This document shows positions 17,998-26,720 of a DNA stretch of 64,000 bases, piece after piece. Origin of the DNA: Lachnospiraceae bacterium (GTDB lineage: Bacteria; Bacillota; Clostridia; Lachnospirales; Lachnospiraceae); NCBI GenBank assembly GCA_017465095.1, contig JAFTWX010000055.1, positions 57,262 through 121,261 of the forward strand, read 5' to 3'. The notes under the pieces are model-generated. The model was not told where the DNA came from, made no database searches, and was given only the letters and a program-made list of their open reading frames with translations. Numbering within the stretch: the first letter of the stretch is position 1; every line of letters begins with the position of its first letter. The position numbers and the translations under genes were made by a program.

Positions 17998-19812
17998 ATG
18001 AAAAGAAAACTATTAGCAATATTATTATGTGTTAGCATGTCAGTTACTTTATTGGCTGGCTGTGGTACAAAGGATGTGGATGCAACTAATGATAAGGTGG
18101 AAAATTCTGTAAAGGAAGAAAATACAGTTGAAGTTACCAAAAAGTTGGAAAAAGAGTACGTTGAAAGAATTGAAGCCTATCAGGAATATTATGAGCAAGT
18201 TAGAACTGATTATAATAGTTATGTAGTTTCTGGAATGATAACATTAGATTCAGAAGGATTACCTCTCTTTTGGTTGTGTTTAAGCCAAGATGGTTCAGAA
18301 GATAATTGCAGAACTCAGCTAATTGGTTATGATAATGACGAAGTTATGATTATGGCTGAAAGAAGCGAGTATATAGTTCCATATAGAGGTTCAGAGATAA
18401 TATTGGCGATAGGTAGAACGGATGATGAAAGAGATAATTATTATCTTTATGATGATGAAAAAAAGGACTTTCGCATAATAAATAGTGAATTAGATGAATT
18501 GCGTAATAACGAGATTATCTATTCAGAAGAAGAACTTGAAAAAACGTTGAATTATTTAATGCCTATAATCGAAAGTATGAATTTTTATGATTCAATACAA
18601 ATAGCAATGAATGAGTCGGCTTGCCAAATTGCATATTTGGGAAAAAGAGAAATAGATGTAAATTATGAAGCTTTGAGTTATATAGATGTTACTTCTAATA
18701 TACATAATGTTGATGTGGATACTCTTATAGGGTGTTACTTGCGAGCAGAATATGCTGATAACAAAGTGGCGATGGAATGTTTTGAAAGTCTACCAGATGC
18801 AGATTTAGAGGGAATATCTATTGACGGTTATTTAAACAAGCATAGTGCGGAAATGTACGATGATATTGTTAAAGAAGCTAATGAACAATTTATAACATCA
18901 ACGGGTACTGTCATATCAGTAGAAGCGTATGAAAATAGTGTAAATATTCTTGAAGATAAGGAGTGGAAAGTTAGCAAAGGCGGTTCTCATCCAAATGGAA
19001 GAGCATATTTTGCTGAGGCTGAATTGGGACAACTTTTAAGAGGCTTAGTAAATAACCCAATATACTCGGAAGAAGAATTGTATTTATATGTAGCTTCTAT
19101 TTCATTTAATTATGAAATCGTTGATATTAGTCTAGAGAGTTTTTCTCTGTCAGATGCTTCAGACCAATATATTGAAGATATAGTTGAAGATTATATTGGC
19201 GGTAGAAGTTATTATGAAGCAAATTTCACAGATGAATTGATAGCTGAAAGAGATACGCTATTAGATGCCGAACCGTATAAATCAATAAATGAATATGGAA
19301 TAGATAATGTTATTTATGAAAATAATGTTGCAACAGTTGAGGTTTATGATAGTAGTGAGATATATCAGTTCCAAGTTGAGTTTACTGAGGATGGCAACAA
19401 GATAAGTAAGATTACATATATTGACCTATTAGAAACTGAGGGTGAGGATGCCTACAACAATATAGAAAATAGTCATGTGGTAGAAGTACCAGAACAAGAG
19501 GCAGTAACAGAAACTTATCATGATAGGATGTATAGTTGTAGTGAATTTGAATTAAATAATCAAAGACTTCTGATAGATGCAGATTCTTTTAATATTGACT
19601 TAGAGATTTCTGATGATTGTGTATGGCAGACCAGATACTCAGATGGTTCTGTTTACGATAGTTCATATGACGAATTACATAGAATTTGGGAAGAGTCTTT
19701 AGATAGTAAGGAAAAAGCAGATGAAATGGGGCTTGAATATGAAAGCCCAGAAGGTTTAGGTGTTGAGGTTAAAGATGGTAAGGTTGTAGCAGTTTATATG
19801 ACTGCATCCTAA
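17998..19812 (+). CDS. Large surface lipoprotein of the element
   Basis: 604 residues from ATG 17998 (AGAGAGG upstream). The signal sequence MKRKLLAILLCVSMSVTLLAGC ends in a lipobox LLAGC, so it should be lipid-anchored at Cys22. The mature protein is acidic and helix/sheet mixed, without a family I recognise; VVEVPEQEAVTE near residue 500 looks like a linker before a C-terminal domain of about 100 residues. It has its own promoter and terminator. Confidence 0.75.
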   Translation: MKRKLLAILLCVSMSVTLLAGCGTKDVDATNDKVENSVKEENTVEVTKKLEKEYVERIEAYQEYYEQVRTDYNSYVVSGMITLDSEGLPLFWLCLSQDGSEDNCRTQLIGYDNDEVMIMAERSEYIVPYRGSEIILAIGRTDDERDNYYLYDDEKKDFRIINSELDELRNNEIIYSEEELEKTLNYLMPIIESMNFYDSIQIAMNESACQIAYLGKREIDVNYEALSYIDVTSNIHNVDVDTLIGCYLRAEYADNKVAMECFESLPDADLEGISIDGYLNKHSAEMYDDIVKEANEQFITSTGTVISVEAYENSVNILEDKEWKVSKGGSHPNGRAYFAEAELGQLLRGLVNNPIYSEEELYLYVASISFNYEIVDISLESFSLSDASDQYIEDIVEDYIGGRSYYEANFTDELIAERDTLLDAEPYKSINEYGIDNVIYENNVATVEVYDSSEIYQFQVEFTEDGNKISKITYIDLLETEGEDAYNNIENSHVVEVPEQEAVTETYHDRMYSCSEFELNNQRLLIDADSFNIDLEISDDCVWQTRYSDGSVYDSSYDELHRIWEESLDSKEKADEMGLEYESPEGLGVEVKDGKVVAVYMTAS

Positions 19813-19822
19813 TAAGGGCATT

Positions 19823-19864
19823 AGAAAGGGTTTGATTCAAAAGGTCAGGCTCTTTCTTTTTTTA
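19823..19864 (+). terminator. Terminator after the lipoprotein gene
   Basis: 13-bp stem AGAAAGGGTTTGA / TCAGGCTCTTTCT (with G-U pairs), then TTTTTTT. Confidence 0.8.
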
Positions 19865-20549
19865 GTATTTTGCTAGTTCATGCAATATGGCAACCACCGG
19901 TAGAGGAAAGTATATTGTCTGTAATTCTTGTGTTATAGGAAGTTTGATATTTTATGAGGGTCTGTAAGTGAATATAATTATTTAGTTGTCAGAAAAACTG
20001 TTTTTCCAACGGATACAGCAGGGTAAGTCATTGTGGCAATGTTCGCAGATGAAAATGAGGTACGCTTACTTGGTGTATAAATAAAAAAGAAAGCCCTGCA
20101 AAAATTGAATATGTATTTACAGAGGGAGTATTTTCATTTGAGGATACTCTCTCTTTTTGGTTTCGAGTAATTCTGACAGCGTTTTCATATTGTCTTATGC
20201 TGTGCTTAGTGATTCTGATTTTGTGATTATTTAGTCTGGTGTTGTTTTGATTCATTCTGGTGTTGAATTTATTTATTATAGTGTGTGCCAAGAATATTTA
20301 TGCTGATAAAAGAATGGCTGGTCTGTATTAATTTTTTCTTGTTGTTCATATGCCAGTAATAGCAGAAGAATGATTAAGAATATTTTATCTGAACCTAAAT
20401 TGATTAATAATGGGATTATTAGTTCGTGGTATTTGTATACAAAATGTATTTTTGAGTCTGTAATTGCTGATAAAATCTGTGAAATCCCTACGGTGTGAAA
20501 AATTTATAATATGAAAAATTGTTGTATTTGATTATGGAGGTGCAGTTCT
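19865..20549. other. Noncoding gap of about 690 bases
   Basis: No supported gene. A short remnant-like frame (MFADENEVRLLGV) lies around 20038-20079 without a start context, and a terminator hairpin is at 20121-20158. A minus-strand frame over 20028-20291 is low-complexity (Asn/Arg/Thr-rich) and judged noncoding. The rest is AT-rich. Confidence 0.5.
20121..20158 (+). terminator. Orphan terminator
   Basis: AGAGGGAGTAT / ATACTCTCTCT, 11 bp with one G-U pair, followed by TTTT. No gene ends just upstream, so it may close a small RNA or mark a decayed gene. Confidence 0.7.
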
Positions 20550-21242
20550 ATGGGTAGCTTCTTTACTGAGTTGGCAGCATGTGAAAGAGTAGTATTAAAG
20601 GATAAATATTGTGAAGTTGATAATGGTGAGATTGTTGTCTTTGCATCTGATACGCAGGAGCTGTTGCTAAGACTGATAGCTTTTGTTCAATCGGGTAAGC
20701 TGGTAGCGTCATCCGATGCGACTATGTTCGTGTGCAGGAATTTCAGGATGAGTACAACAGAGTTACAGAGAGCTTGGGAACTAAAGTACAAGACTGCTAA
20801 AAGTGTTAATACTTTCAGATGCCAGCGAAGTTGCTTGGGCAGGGAATATTACAAACTGTTTGGTAATAATTTCTATACAAATTTTATGATAGAGGACAAA
20901 AAGCAACTTGCTCAATTAGCATTAAGACTTGATGCTCTGGAACTGGAGAATATTTGTGCAGATGATTTGTTTTATGGTGAGCTGGTGGATAGTTATAGAG
21001 GCTCTGGTAAATTTGCAAGCTACAATCTGAATGTTAAAGACTGTGTGGAGGAAGTAAAGTTACTTCGCAAAATTATGAAGGTAAACTTCTCAGAAGAATT
21101 GCAGAAGGTAGATGCTGAGAAACTTCAATATGTTATGTATGTGTTGGATTCTGCTCTGGTAGATACAAAGGCTTTGGAAATCAATGGTGAGAAACTGAAA
21201 TTGCTGAAAGCGTTAGGGGTATTTCATAAAGGCAATGCCTGA
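20550..21242 (+). CDS. Unknown protein of the element
   Basis: 230 residues, GGAGGTG before the ATG. Soluble and helix-rich, with a basic cysteine-containing segment in the middle (NTFRCQRSCLGREYYKLFG). No family recognised. It ends just before the structured noncoding locus at 21370. Confidence 0.65.
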   Translation: MGSFFTELAACERVVLKDKYCEVDNGEIVVFASDTQELLLRLIAFVQSGKLVASSDATMFVCRNFRMSTTELQRAWELKYKTAKSVNTFRCQRSCLGREYYKLFGNNFYTNFMIEDKKQLAQLALRLDALELENICADDLFYGELVDSYRGSGKFASYNLNVKDCVEEVKLLRKIMKVNFSEELQKVDAEKLQYVMYVLDSALVDTKALEINGEKLKLLKALGVFHKGNA

Positions 21243-21369
21243 AAAGGTTTTCTCTGCCAATGGGTATATAACTTTATATAAATGGTTTGTCGGGGCAATT
21301 GTATATAAGTTCTGTGGTGTTTTGCACTATACATAGAAGAGACTGCGTAAATCATACATAACCACCAAA

Positions 21370-21700
21370 GGGGCTGTGAACTTTTTGGCAGTATTAGCGA
21401 CTTTTAAACCTTTGGCAAAAGAGTTACATTACAACACAACGTTCGTAAAGGTGTCTAAAAGTTCATTCTTGCGTATAAGCCCCATATAGCCCGATTACCT
21501 GCGTTGTGGTAAATAGTTCGGGAGATGCTCACAAAATCCCCACAAGGGTTTCCTACGTGGTCGGTTTGTCGGGTGTGGGGAAACATGTTGGAACTGGTCT
21601 AGCTACTGCGTTCAGAAAACCATGCTTTTTGGAACTATCTGATTCGGGTATGAAAAAGCGTTCAGAATAGTTGCTATTTTTATTTCTGAACGTTCACGCA
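21370..21700 (+). ncRNA. Large structured noncoding locus (RNA gene or origin-like site)
   Basis: Nested long-range pairings: GGGGC (21370-21374) / GCCCC (21479-21483); TGAACTTTT (21377-21385) / AAAAGTTCA (21457-21465); ACCTTT (21408-21413) / AAAGGT (21447-21452). Then CCCGATTACC (21490-21499) pairs with GGTAA and TCGGG (21508-21522), and CCCCACA (21538-21544) with TGTGGGG (21574-21580). GCGTTCAGAA occurs twice (21608, 21658) and competes for TTCTGAACG (21684-21692). No coding potential. It could be an ornate RNA, a long leader of the resolvase gene, or a transfer/replication origin. Confidence 0.6.
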
Positions 21701-21757
21701 GTTGCAGGGACTTTAACGAACGGAAATCAAATATTTTTGGAAAGGAGTCTTGTTATT

Positions 21758-22366
21758 ATGCAAAAGCAGTTTGGATATGCAAGAGTCAGCACTGCTCACC
21801 AGAATACTGACCGTCAGATTGATGCTCTGCTTGAGTATGGGGTGGAGGAGAGAAATATTATCATTGATAAACAGTCGGGCAAGGATTTTGAACGAGTAGG
21901 TTATCTGGCACTCAAGAACACGATGCTCCGTTCAGGTGATACCTTAGTGGTTAAAGAACTGGATAGACTTGGCAGAAACAAGCGGATGATTAAAGAGGAG
22001 CTGGAGTGGTTTAAGGCTCATGGGATTCGTGTGAAAATTCTTAATGTGCCTACATCGCTTATGGAGTGCGAGGGTCAGGACTGGATACTGGAAATGGTAT
22101 CTAATATTCTGATTGAGGTTATGGCATCCATTGCAGAGGAAGAGCGAGCTAAAAACCATCAACGCCAGTCGGAAGGAATACAGGCAGCTAGAAATAAAGG
22201 TGTTGTGTTTGGCAGACCAACAGTAACTAAGCCTGAAAATTATGAGGCTGTTATGGAGAGGGTTTCTAAAAGAGAGATTACTGCTGTTCAGGCAATGAAA
22301 ATGATGGATGTTCATAAAACCACATTTTATAAGTTGAAAAAACAATATTGGAAAAAGGATAATTAG
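21758..22366 (+). CDS. Small serine recombinase (resolvase/invertase family)
   Basis: 202 residues from ATG 21758 (AAAGGAG upstream); the upstream extension of the frame falls in the structured region and is not used. The catalytic Ser is in GYARVSTAHQNTDRQ (Ser11), with the helix E region KELDRLGRNKRMI and a C-terminal Hin-type HTH (REITAVQAMKMMDVHKTTFY). Small enzymes of this family resolve multimers or invert segments; it is probably not the integrase. Confidence 0.9.
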   Translation: MQKQFGYARVSTAHQNTDRQIDALLEYGVEERNIIIDKQSGKDFERVGYLALKNTMLRSGDTLVVKELDRLGRNKRMIKEELEWFKAHGIRVKILNVPTSLMECEGQDWILEMVSNILIEVMASIAEEERAKNHQRQSEGIQAARNKGVVFGRPTVTKPENYEAVMERVSKREITAVQAMKMMDVHKTTFYKLKKQYWKKDN

Positions 22367-22472
22367 CGTTTAATGTGGACTCAGAATATGAAATATTGAT
22401 TGATAAGTTTACAATACGTGCAGTTTTGTCGCTGGTTGGGAATTAGATATTGTTGTAAGTTGTTTGGCTAAA

Positions 22473-22527
22473 GGATGTCTTTGGTATGATATTCGTAAAT
22501 GAATATTTTGCTGGAGATGTCCTTTTT
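22473..22527 (+). terminator. Terminator after the resolvase gene
   Basis: AAAGGA and TCT pair with AGA and TCCTTT around an inner ATATTC / GAATAT stem, followed by TTTTTTT. Confidence 0.75.
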
Positions 22528-22651
22528 TTATGTGAAAAGTTCGGTCTTGAAGTGGATTTGACACCTTTTGCAGTGTGAGTTATCATCACACAAATTTCTG
22601 GATGCATGTACTGCCCTTGGTGGGGCTGAGATATATCGGGGAATGAGAATT

Positions 22652-22753
22652 TCGTTGAGATGGGGAATTGAAAGTGTCCTATTTCAACGAGGATACTGGC
22701 TTTATATTTTTGTTACTAAGTCGTTGGAATACGGGCAATATCTTATTTCAGCG
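22652..22753 (+). promoter_or_regulatory. Two similar tandem hairpins before the recombinase operon
   Basis: Hairpin A: TCGTTGAGAT (22652-22661) / ATTTCAACGA (22681-22690). Hairpin B: CGTTGGAATA (22722-22731) / TATTTCAGCG (22744-22753). The arms of A and B are related in sequence. The right arm of B ends on the first G of the GGAGG that serves the 22764 gene, so B could limit its translation. The remaining 22367-22651 gap holds the resolvase terminator and a GTGTGA/TCACAC dyad near 22575. Confidence 0.5.
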
Positions 22754-22763
22754 GAGGTATAAC

Positions 22764-22928
22764 ATGAGCGTTATAGTAGAACAAAATGTTGAAGTCAGTG
22801 CAGCAGTATTAATGAAAGGTTTTCTTAAAGCACTCAATATGGAAAATCTAATTAATAACAAAACCTACATTGAGGCAGTTAAGAATTTGCAGAAGGGAGA
22901 AGTGAATAAGGATGTCAATAAGGAGTAA
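22764..22928 (+). CDS. Small protein co-translated with the large recombinase
   Basis: 54 residues starting MSVIVEQNVEVSAAVLMKGF, with GGAGG 6 bases before the ATG. It overlaps the recombinase start by 17 bases. Small genes directly before a large serine recombinase sometimes encode directionality factors, but no similarity is visible; that role is inference. Confidence 0.65.
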   Translation: MSVIVEQNVEVSAAVLMKGFLKALNMENLINNKTYIEAVKNLQKGEVNKDVNKE

Positions 22929-24900
22929 GTTTAGTGATGAACAGATTAGAAATTTATCAAAAGAGGAATATATGCAAAATGCCTCTTTTGATGACATGCT
23001 GGAATTGAAACTTCAATCATTTGAAACAGGAGCATTAATTCGTGAGTCTACGCTTTCACCAGAACAGTTGAAAGCATTTGATGTTCAAAAAGATATTATT
23101 TTGTCAATGATTGAGGAAAGACCTCAGTTTAGATTAAAGCAAAGTAATATATTTGAGGATAAGGGAAAGTCAGGGCTTAGAGCAAAAGACAGACCAGGCT
23201 TTCAGTTGATGCGAGAAAGAGCAATGAGGAATGAATTTGATGTGGTTGTTGTGGATTCTGTTAGTCGTCTTGCACGTAATAACAGAGAACTGCATGATGT
23301 AATTGATGACTTCCGAGCACTTGGGATTGGTATATTAATTATAAAAGAGCGATACTGGACATATAATATGACATCTAGCGATGTGCTAAGATTATCTATT
23401 GATGGCGGTATGGCTCAGGCAGAGTCTATGACAACTGGTAAACGTGTTGCAGACCATATGCGTGCTCTTGCAAAAGGCGGACAACTTATGGGGGGTGATA
23501 TGTTTGGATATCGCCTGAAGAAGGCAACAGATTCTATGGGTAATCCAATTCCGCAAGATAATTGCCTTATTCAGGAGCCGATGGAGGCATATACAGTAAA
23601 ATATATTTTTGAAAGATTTGCATCGGATAATCCAGATGAAGTTCTGACATCAAGTTCTTTGTGTAAAGATTTGATTGACAAGAATATGAGGACATTTAAA
23701 GGTGATTTGAATTGGACTCCTTCAAAGGTAATTCGAGTATTGGATAATACGAAATATATGGGTTACCAGTTGGTTGGAAAATCAAAAGTTGTCGATACTG
23801 TATCAAAGAAAAAGGTACTTACCCATGTTGAACCAGAAAGAGATACTCTTGATTCGCTGGGAAATGTTATTAAGCGAGGTAATTTGGTAAAAATTAATTG
23901 TGAGCCTATTGTTTCTGAAGAATTATGGTGGAAAGCCTATAATAGAAAGCGCAGTCGTTCCTCTAAAGGCTCTGAGAACATTAAGGGCAGGAAGAGTGGA
24001 TTGCGGATATCGTCAGATGCTTTTGGAAGAAAGGCATTTTGCAGTTGTGGATATTGTTTGAGTAGACAGTATACTCATGTGGCAACAGAAGATAAATCTG
24101 CAATGTATCGTTATAAATGTAGATGGCAAGTTGACCATGCTAGTAAATATACAATCGGTGCAGCACAGAAGGCAAATAATATTATTTGTGAGAATGATGC
24201 AGTGAGCGAAGCTAAAGCATGGCTTTGTGGAAAGGAAGTTTTTAAGTATTTATTTAAGAATGGCAGGGAAGCGGTTTTTCAGGCTTTAGATATTATTGAG
24301 AGGAGCAAGGTTGAAGAGGAATTTTTAAGTGATGGTACTTCTATCCAGCGATTACAGGAAGAACAGGCTAAGTTGAAGAGTAGACTTAAGGAATATCAGA
24401 AAATGCTGGCAGATAAACTTATGTCTGTGAATGATTTTAAGGAAAATACATCGGAAGATCAGGCAGAACTGGAGAATATTGAGAATGCTATTATGCAATT
24501 TCAGATGGAGTCAGCAAAGAAAGAGAAGAAAATGTTTGATATGCAAGCTATCAGAGAAAGACTTAATACATATATTGATTTGAAGGGACATAAGGTTTCA
24601 GAAGAGATGATTGATATGTTTGTAGAGCGTGTTATTTATCGTGGGGTAGTGAATGGAAACGATGAGTTTCTTTGGGTAATGAATTTATCTGGTGACATTA
24701 CAGATACATCCGCAAAGTATAGAATTCGTGGATATGACAAGGCATATGCAGATTCTTTAAAGGATGATAGAAATTTCAATATTGTAGCACGAATGTTGAT
24801 TCCTCTGGAGGAGTGCAAACGTTATTGTGAGGAAGAAGCCCACAGAATGTATAAGAAGAATAACTGGAAACCTATTACATTAAAGATTGCAATTTTATAA
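22912..24900 (+). CDS. Large serine recombinase (likely integrase of the element)
   Basis: 662 residues. N-terminal resolvase domain with the nucleophile in ALIRESTLSPEQ (Ser46) and DVVVVDSVSRLARN; then a recombinase domain (about 190-330), a zinc ribbon (FCSCGYCLSRQ ... YKCRWQVDH) and a coiled coil (IQRLQEEQAKLKSRLKEYQKML, about 475-545). This architecture is that of phage and ICE/SCC integrases that act on short, non-identical att sites, in agreement with the 14-bp prfA repeats at the borders. Confidence 0.93.
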   Translation: MSIRSKFSDEQIRNLSKEEYMQNASFDDMLELKLQSFETGALIRESTLSPEQLKAFDVQKDIILSMIEERPQFRLKQSNIFEDKGKSGLRAKDRPGFQLMRERAMRNEFDVVVVDSVSRLARNNRELHDVIDDFRALGIGILIIKERYWTYNMTSSDVLRLSIDGGMAQAESMTTGKRVADHMRALAKGGQLMGGDMFGYRLKKATDSMGNPIPQDNCLIQEPMEAYTVKYIFERFASDNPDEVLTSSSLCKDLIDKNMRTFKGDLNWTPSKVIRVLDNTKYMGYQLVGKSKVVDTVSKKKVLTHVEPERDTLDSLGNVIKRGNLVKINCEPIVSEELWWKAYNRKRSRSSKGSENIKGRKSGLRISSDAFGRKAFCSCGYCLSRQYTHVATEDKSAMYRYKCRWQVDHASKYTIGAAQKANNIICENDAVSEAKAWLCGKEVFKYLFKNGREAVFQALDIIERSKVEEEFLSDGTSIQRLQEEQAKLKSRLKEYQKMLADKLMSVNDFKENTSEDQAELENIENAIMQFQMESAKKEKKMFDMQAIRERLNTYIDLKGHKVSEEMIDMFVERVIYRGVVNGNDEFLWVMNLSGDITDTSAKYRIRGYDKAYADSLKDDRNFNIVARMLIPLEECKRYCEEEAHRMYKKNNWKPITLKIAIL

Positions 24901-24911
24901 TAAGATGTCGG

Positions 24912-24940
24912 AGAGCTGAGTGTAATGCTTGGCTCTTTTC
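24912..24940 (+). terminator. Terminator after the recombinase gene
   Basis: AGAGCTGAG / CTTGGCTCT (two G-U pairs), then TTTC. It separates the recombinase from the downstream cassette. Confidence 0.65.
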
Positions 24941-24946
24941 TATTGA

Positions 24947-24975
24947 TTTATTTATTAGGTACTTCATGTTATAAT
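24947..24975 (+). promoter_or_regulatory. Extended -10 promoter of the HEPN/cyclase cassette
   Basis: TATAAT (24970-24975) preceded by TG one base upstream (extended -10) and a weak TTTATT at 24947-24952. The leader is only about 20 bases. Confidence 0.6.
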
Positions 24976-25002
24976 AAAAATAAAATCATTTTGGAGACAA
25001 AT

Positions 25003-25929
25003 ATGAAATGTGAGCAGGAATTTGCCAAATTACTATTTAGAAATGCAATAATCTTTATTGATGCCGCGATAGGCTATATAAATAAGGGGTTTGATAAATA
25101 TGAGAATATGATACAAGCTATTGTAAATTTGCAATTGGCTATGGAGTTAGCCCTAAAATCATCTGTTGTATCATATTGTGGAATAAGAACTGTTTTAGTA
25201 AGCAAGCAGAGTGATTTATCAGATTCAGAAATTGAGGAGTTATATAATGCGAATAGGTTGAAAGTACGAGAATTTGATGATATTAAGAATTTTACAAAAG
25301 GAAAAAAGCATTTATATAATTTTGAACGTAAAGAATATCAGTATATGGAGATGTTTCAGAAGTATAGAAATTGTGTTTTACATTCGGCTTATGTTTTTAG
25401 TGAGCAGGAAAGAAGAGATGCTGAGAAAGATATTATGTATGCACTGATACATATTTTGGGTATTTTGATGAGTGGAGAGAATACAGAGGATAGACAATTT
25501 ATGCAAGAATATTTAAACGATAGCCAGTATGCTCTTTTATTAAAGAATCCAATTTATAATCAAGAATTGTATAATTTCTTGAAAAAAGAATATGAAGATT
25601 TATATACATGCCCATATTGCTCCACTAGAACAATGACAATTGATTATAAATGTGCAAGATGCTTTAATGTATTTTCAGATAGACATTTTTTTGGATATGT
25701 TAATTGTGGTTATTGTGGAGAAGAAATGGTGATTTGCGATGCTATTAATATTGAGTATAACAACAATTACATTAGAGGCTACTGTCTTAATTGTGATAAT
25801 GATACAACTGTATATAAATGCCCTAAGTGTGGACAACTTATAAATGCAGAATTATTTGATAAAACAAAATGTCATGAGGGATTTTGCTCTGTTTTTGGAA
25901 GTGGTTCAGGTGATTTGGAGAATTTATAA
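25003..25929 (+). CDS. HEPN-like domain protein with C-terminal zinc ribbons
   Basis: 308 residues from ATG 25003 (TTGGAG upstream). The helical N-terminal domain (about 1-160) has YENMIQAIVNLQLAMELALK and then KYRNCVLHSA, giving Arg122-x4-His127, the RNase motif of HEPN domains. The C-terminal 110 residues hold three Cys pairs or quartets (CPYC, CARC, CGYC, CLNC, CPKC), i.e. zinc ribbons that may bind nucleic acid or partners. First gene of a four-gene operon at the right end of the element. HEPN assignment rests on motif and helical pattern only. Confidence 0.6.
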   Translation: MKCEQEFAKLLFRNAIIFIDAAIGYINKGFDKYENMIQAIVNLQLAMELALKSSVVSYCGIRTVLVSKQSDLSDSEIEELYNANRLKVREFDDIKNFTKGKKHLYNFERKEYQYMEMFQKYRNCVLHSAYVFSEQERRDAEKDIMYALIHILGILMSGENTEDRQFMQEYLNDSQYALLLKNPIYNQELYNFLKKEYEDLYTCPYCSTRTMTIDYKCARCFNVFSDRHFFGYVNCGYCGEEMVICDAINIEYNNNYIRGYCLNCDNDTTVYKCPKCGQLINAELFDKTKCHEGFCSVFGSGSGDLENL

Positions 25930-25952
25930 AAGAGTAAGAGGAGAGATGAAAA

Positions 25953-26684
25953 ATGCTTATAAATCAAAATGCAGATAAGTATGATAGAAAAACGGAAGAT
26001 TATATTGTAGCATATATAGATTTGTTAGGAATGACAAATAGGATAAAAAAAGAGAAGGATGATTTGACTTTGAACATTCTTCATAATTTGTATACATTTT
26101 CAGAACAGCTAACTAAAGAAATTGATTTAGATGGACAAAAAGACATTCAGTTTAAGATTTTTTCAGATAATATTATTGTTGCTAAAAAGTTGGCTATTGA
26201 ACTTGAACAACGAGTACGTGATATTGAAAATTTATTGTTATGTGTCAGGGGTATCCAAATGGATGCGGCAAGTGATAGTGTTGGTTGGCTATTGCGAGGA
26301 GGCATAACAATTGGAAAATTTTTTATTGATGATGTTATGGTTTGGGGAGAAGCATTACTTAGGTCGTATGCATTAGAGGATAAGGTTGCTAATTATCCTC
26401 GTATTGTGTTAGATGATTGTGTTTTGCAAGAATGCATTAGGTGTGAAAGGTTATTACCATATTGTATAGAAGACTTTGACGGTGTGCATTTTTTGAATTA
26501 TCTTCATAATTGTCATTTTTGCGGAGAGAGATTGAAAAATGGATTTGAGAAAATGAAGCAAGAGATTGAAAGTAAAGTGGATGATAAGACTCGACAAAAA
26601 ATGATGTGGCATAAAAATTTTATTAATGCCGAACTTGATAGGAAAGATGAAAAGCAGGATAGAAAATATCGTTTAGAATTTTAA
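25953..26684 (+). CDS. Divergent nucleotide-cyclase-like protein
   Basis: 243 residues. The order IVAYIDLLGM (Asp23), IFSDNIIVA (Asp72), LLRGGITIGKFFIDD (115-127) and WGEALLRSYALE then YPRIVLDD follows the class III nucleotide cyclase core: two metal Asp about 45-50 residues apart, an RxGIxxG strand, then G-A-L-x-x-A-Y-x-L-E. Families with this core in defence loci (for example Pycsar PycC) make cyclic nucleotides; this one is far from the known clades and the activity is inferred. The C-terminus adds a possible Cys-rich site (CIRC, CHFCGE). GAGGAGAG precedes the ATG. Confidence 0.5.
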   Translation: MLINQNADKYDRKTEDYIVAYIDLLGMTNRIKKEKDDLTLNILHNLYTFSEQLTKEIDLDGQKDIQFKIFSDNIIVAKKLAIELEQRVRDIENLLLCVRGIQMDAASDSVGWLLRGGITIGKFFIDDVMVWGEALLRSYALEDKVANYPRIVLDDCVLQECIRCERLLPYCIEDFDGVHFLNYLHNCHFCGERLKNGFEKMKQEIESKVDDKTRQKMMWHKNFINAELDRKDEKQDRKYRLEF

Positions 26685-26720
26685 GAGAAAAAATTTAACA
26701 TAATGTGTGGAGAGATATTG

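Noticed and set aside
20028..20291. Minus-strand frame of 87 codons
   Set aside because: Low-complexity Asn/Arg/Thr/His composition, no ribosome binding site, and it crosses a plus-strand terminator.
21370..21700. Group II intron or tmRNA
   Set aside because: No domain V-like hairpin, no reverse transcriptase gene and no tRNA-like ends were found.
21671..21757. Longer start for the small resolvase
   Set aside because: The upstream codons lie in the folded noncoding region; the ATG at 21758 has AAAGGAG and begins directly with the family N-terminus QKQFGYARVST.
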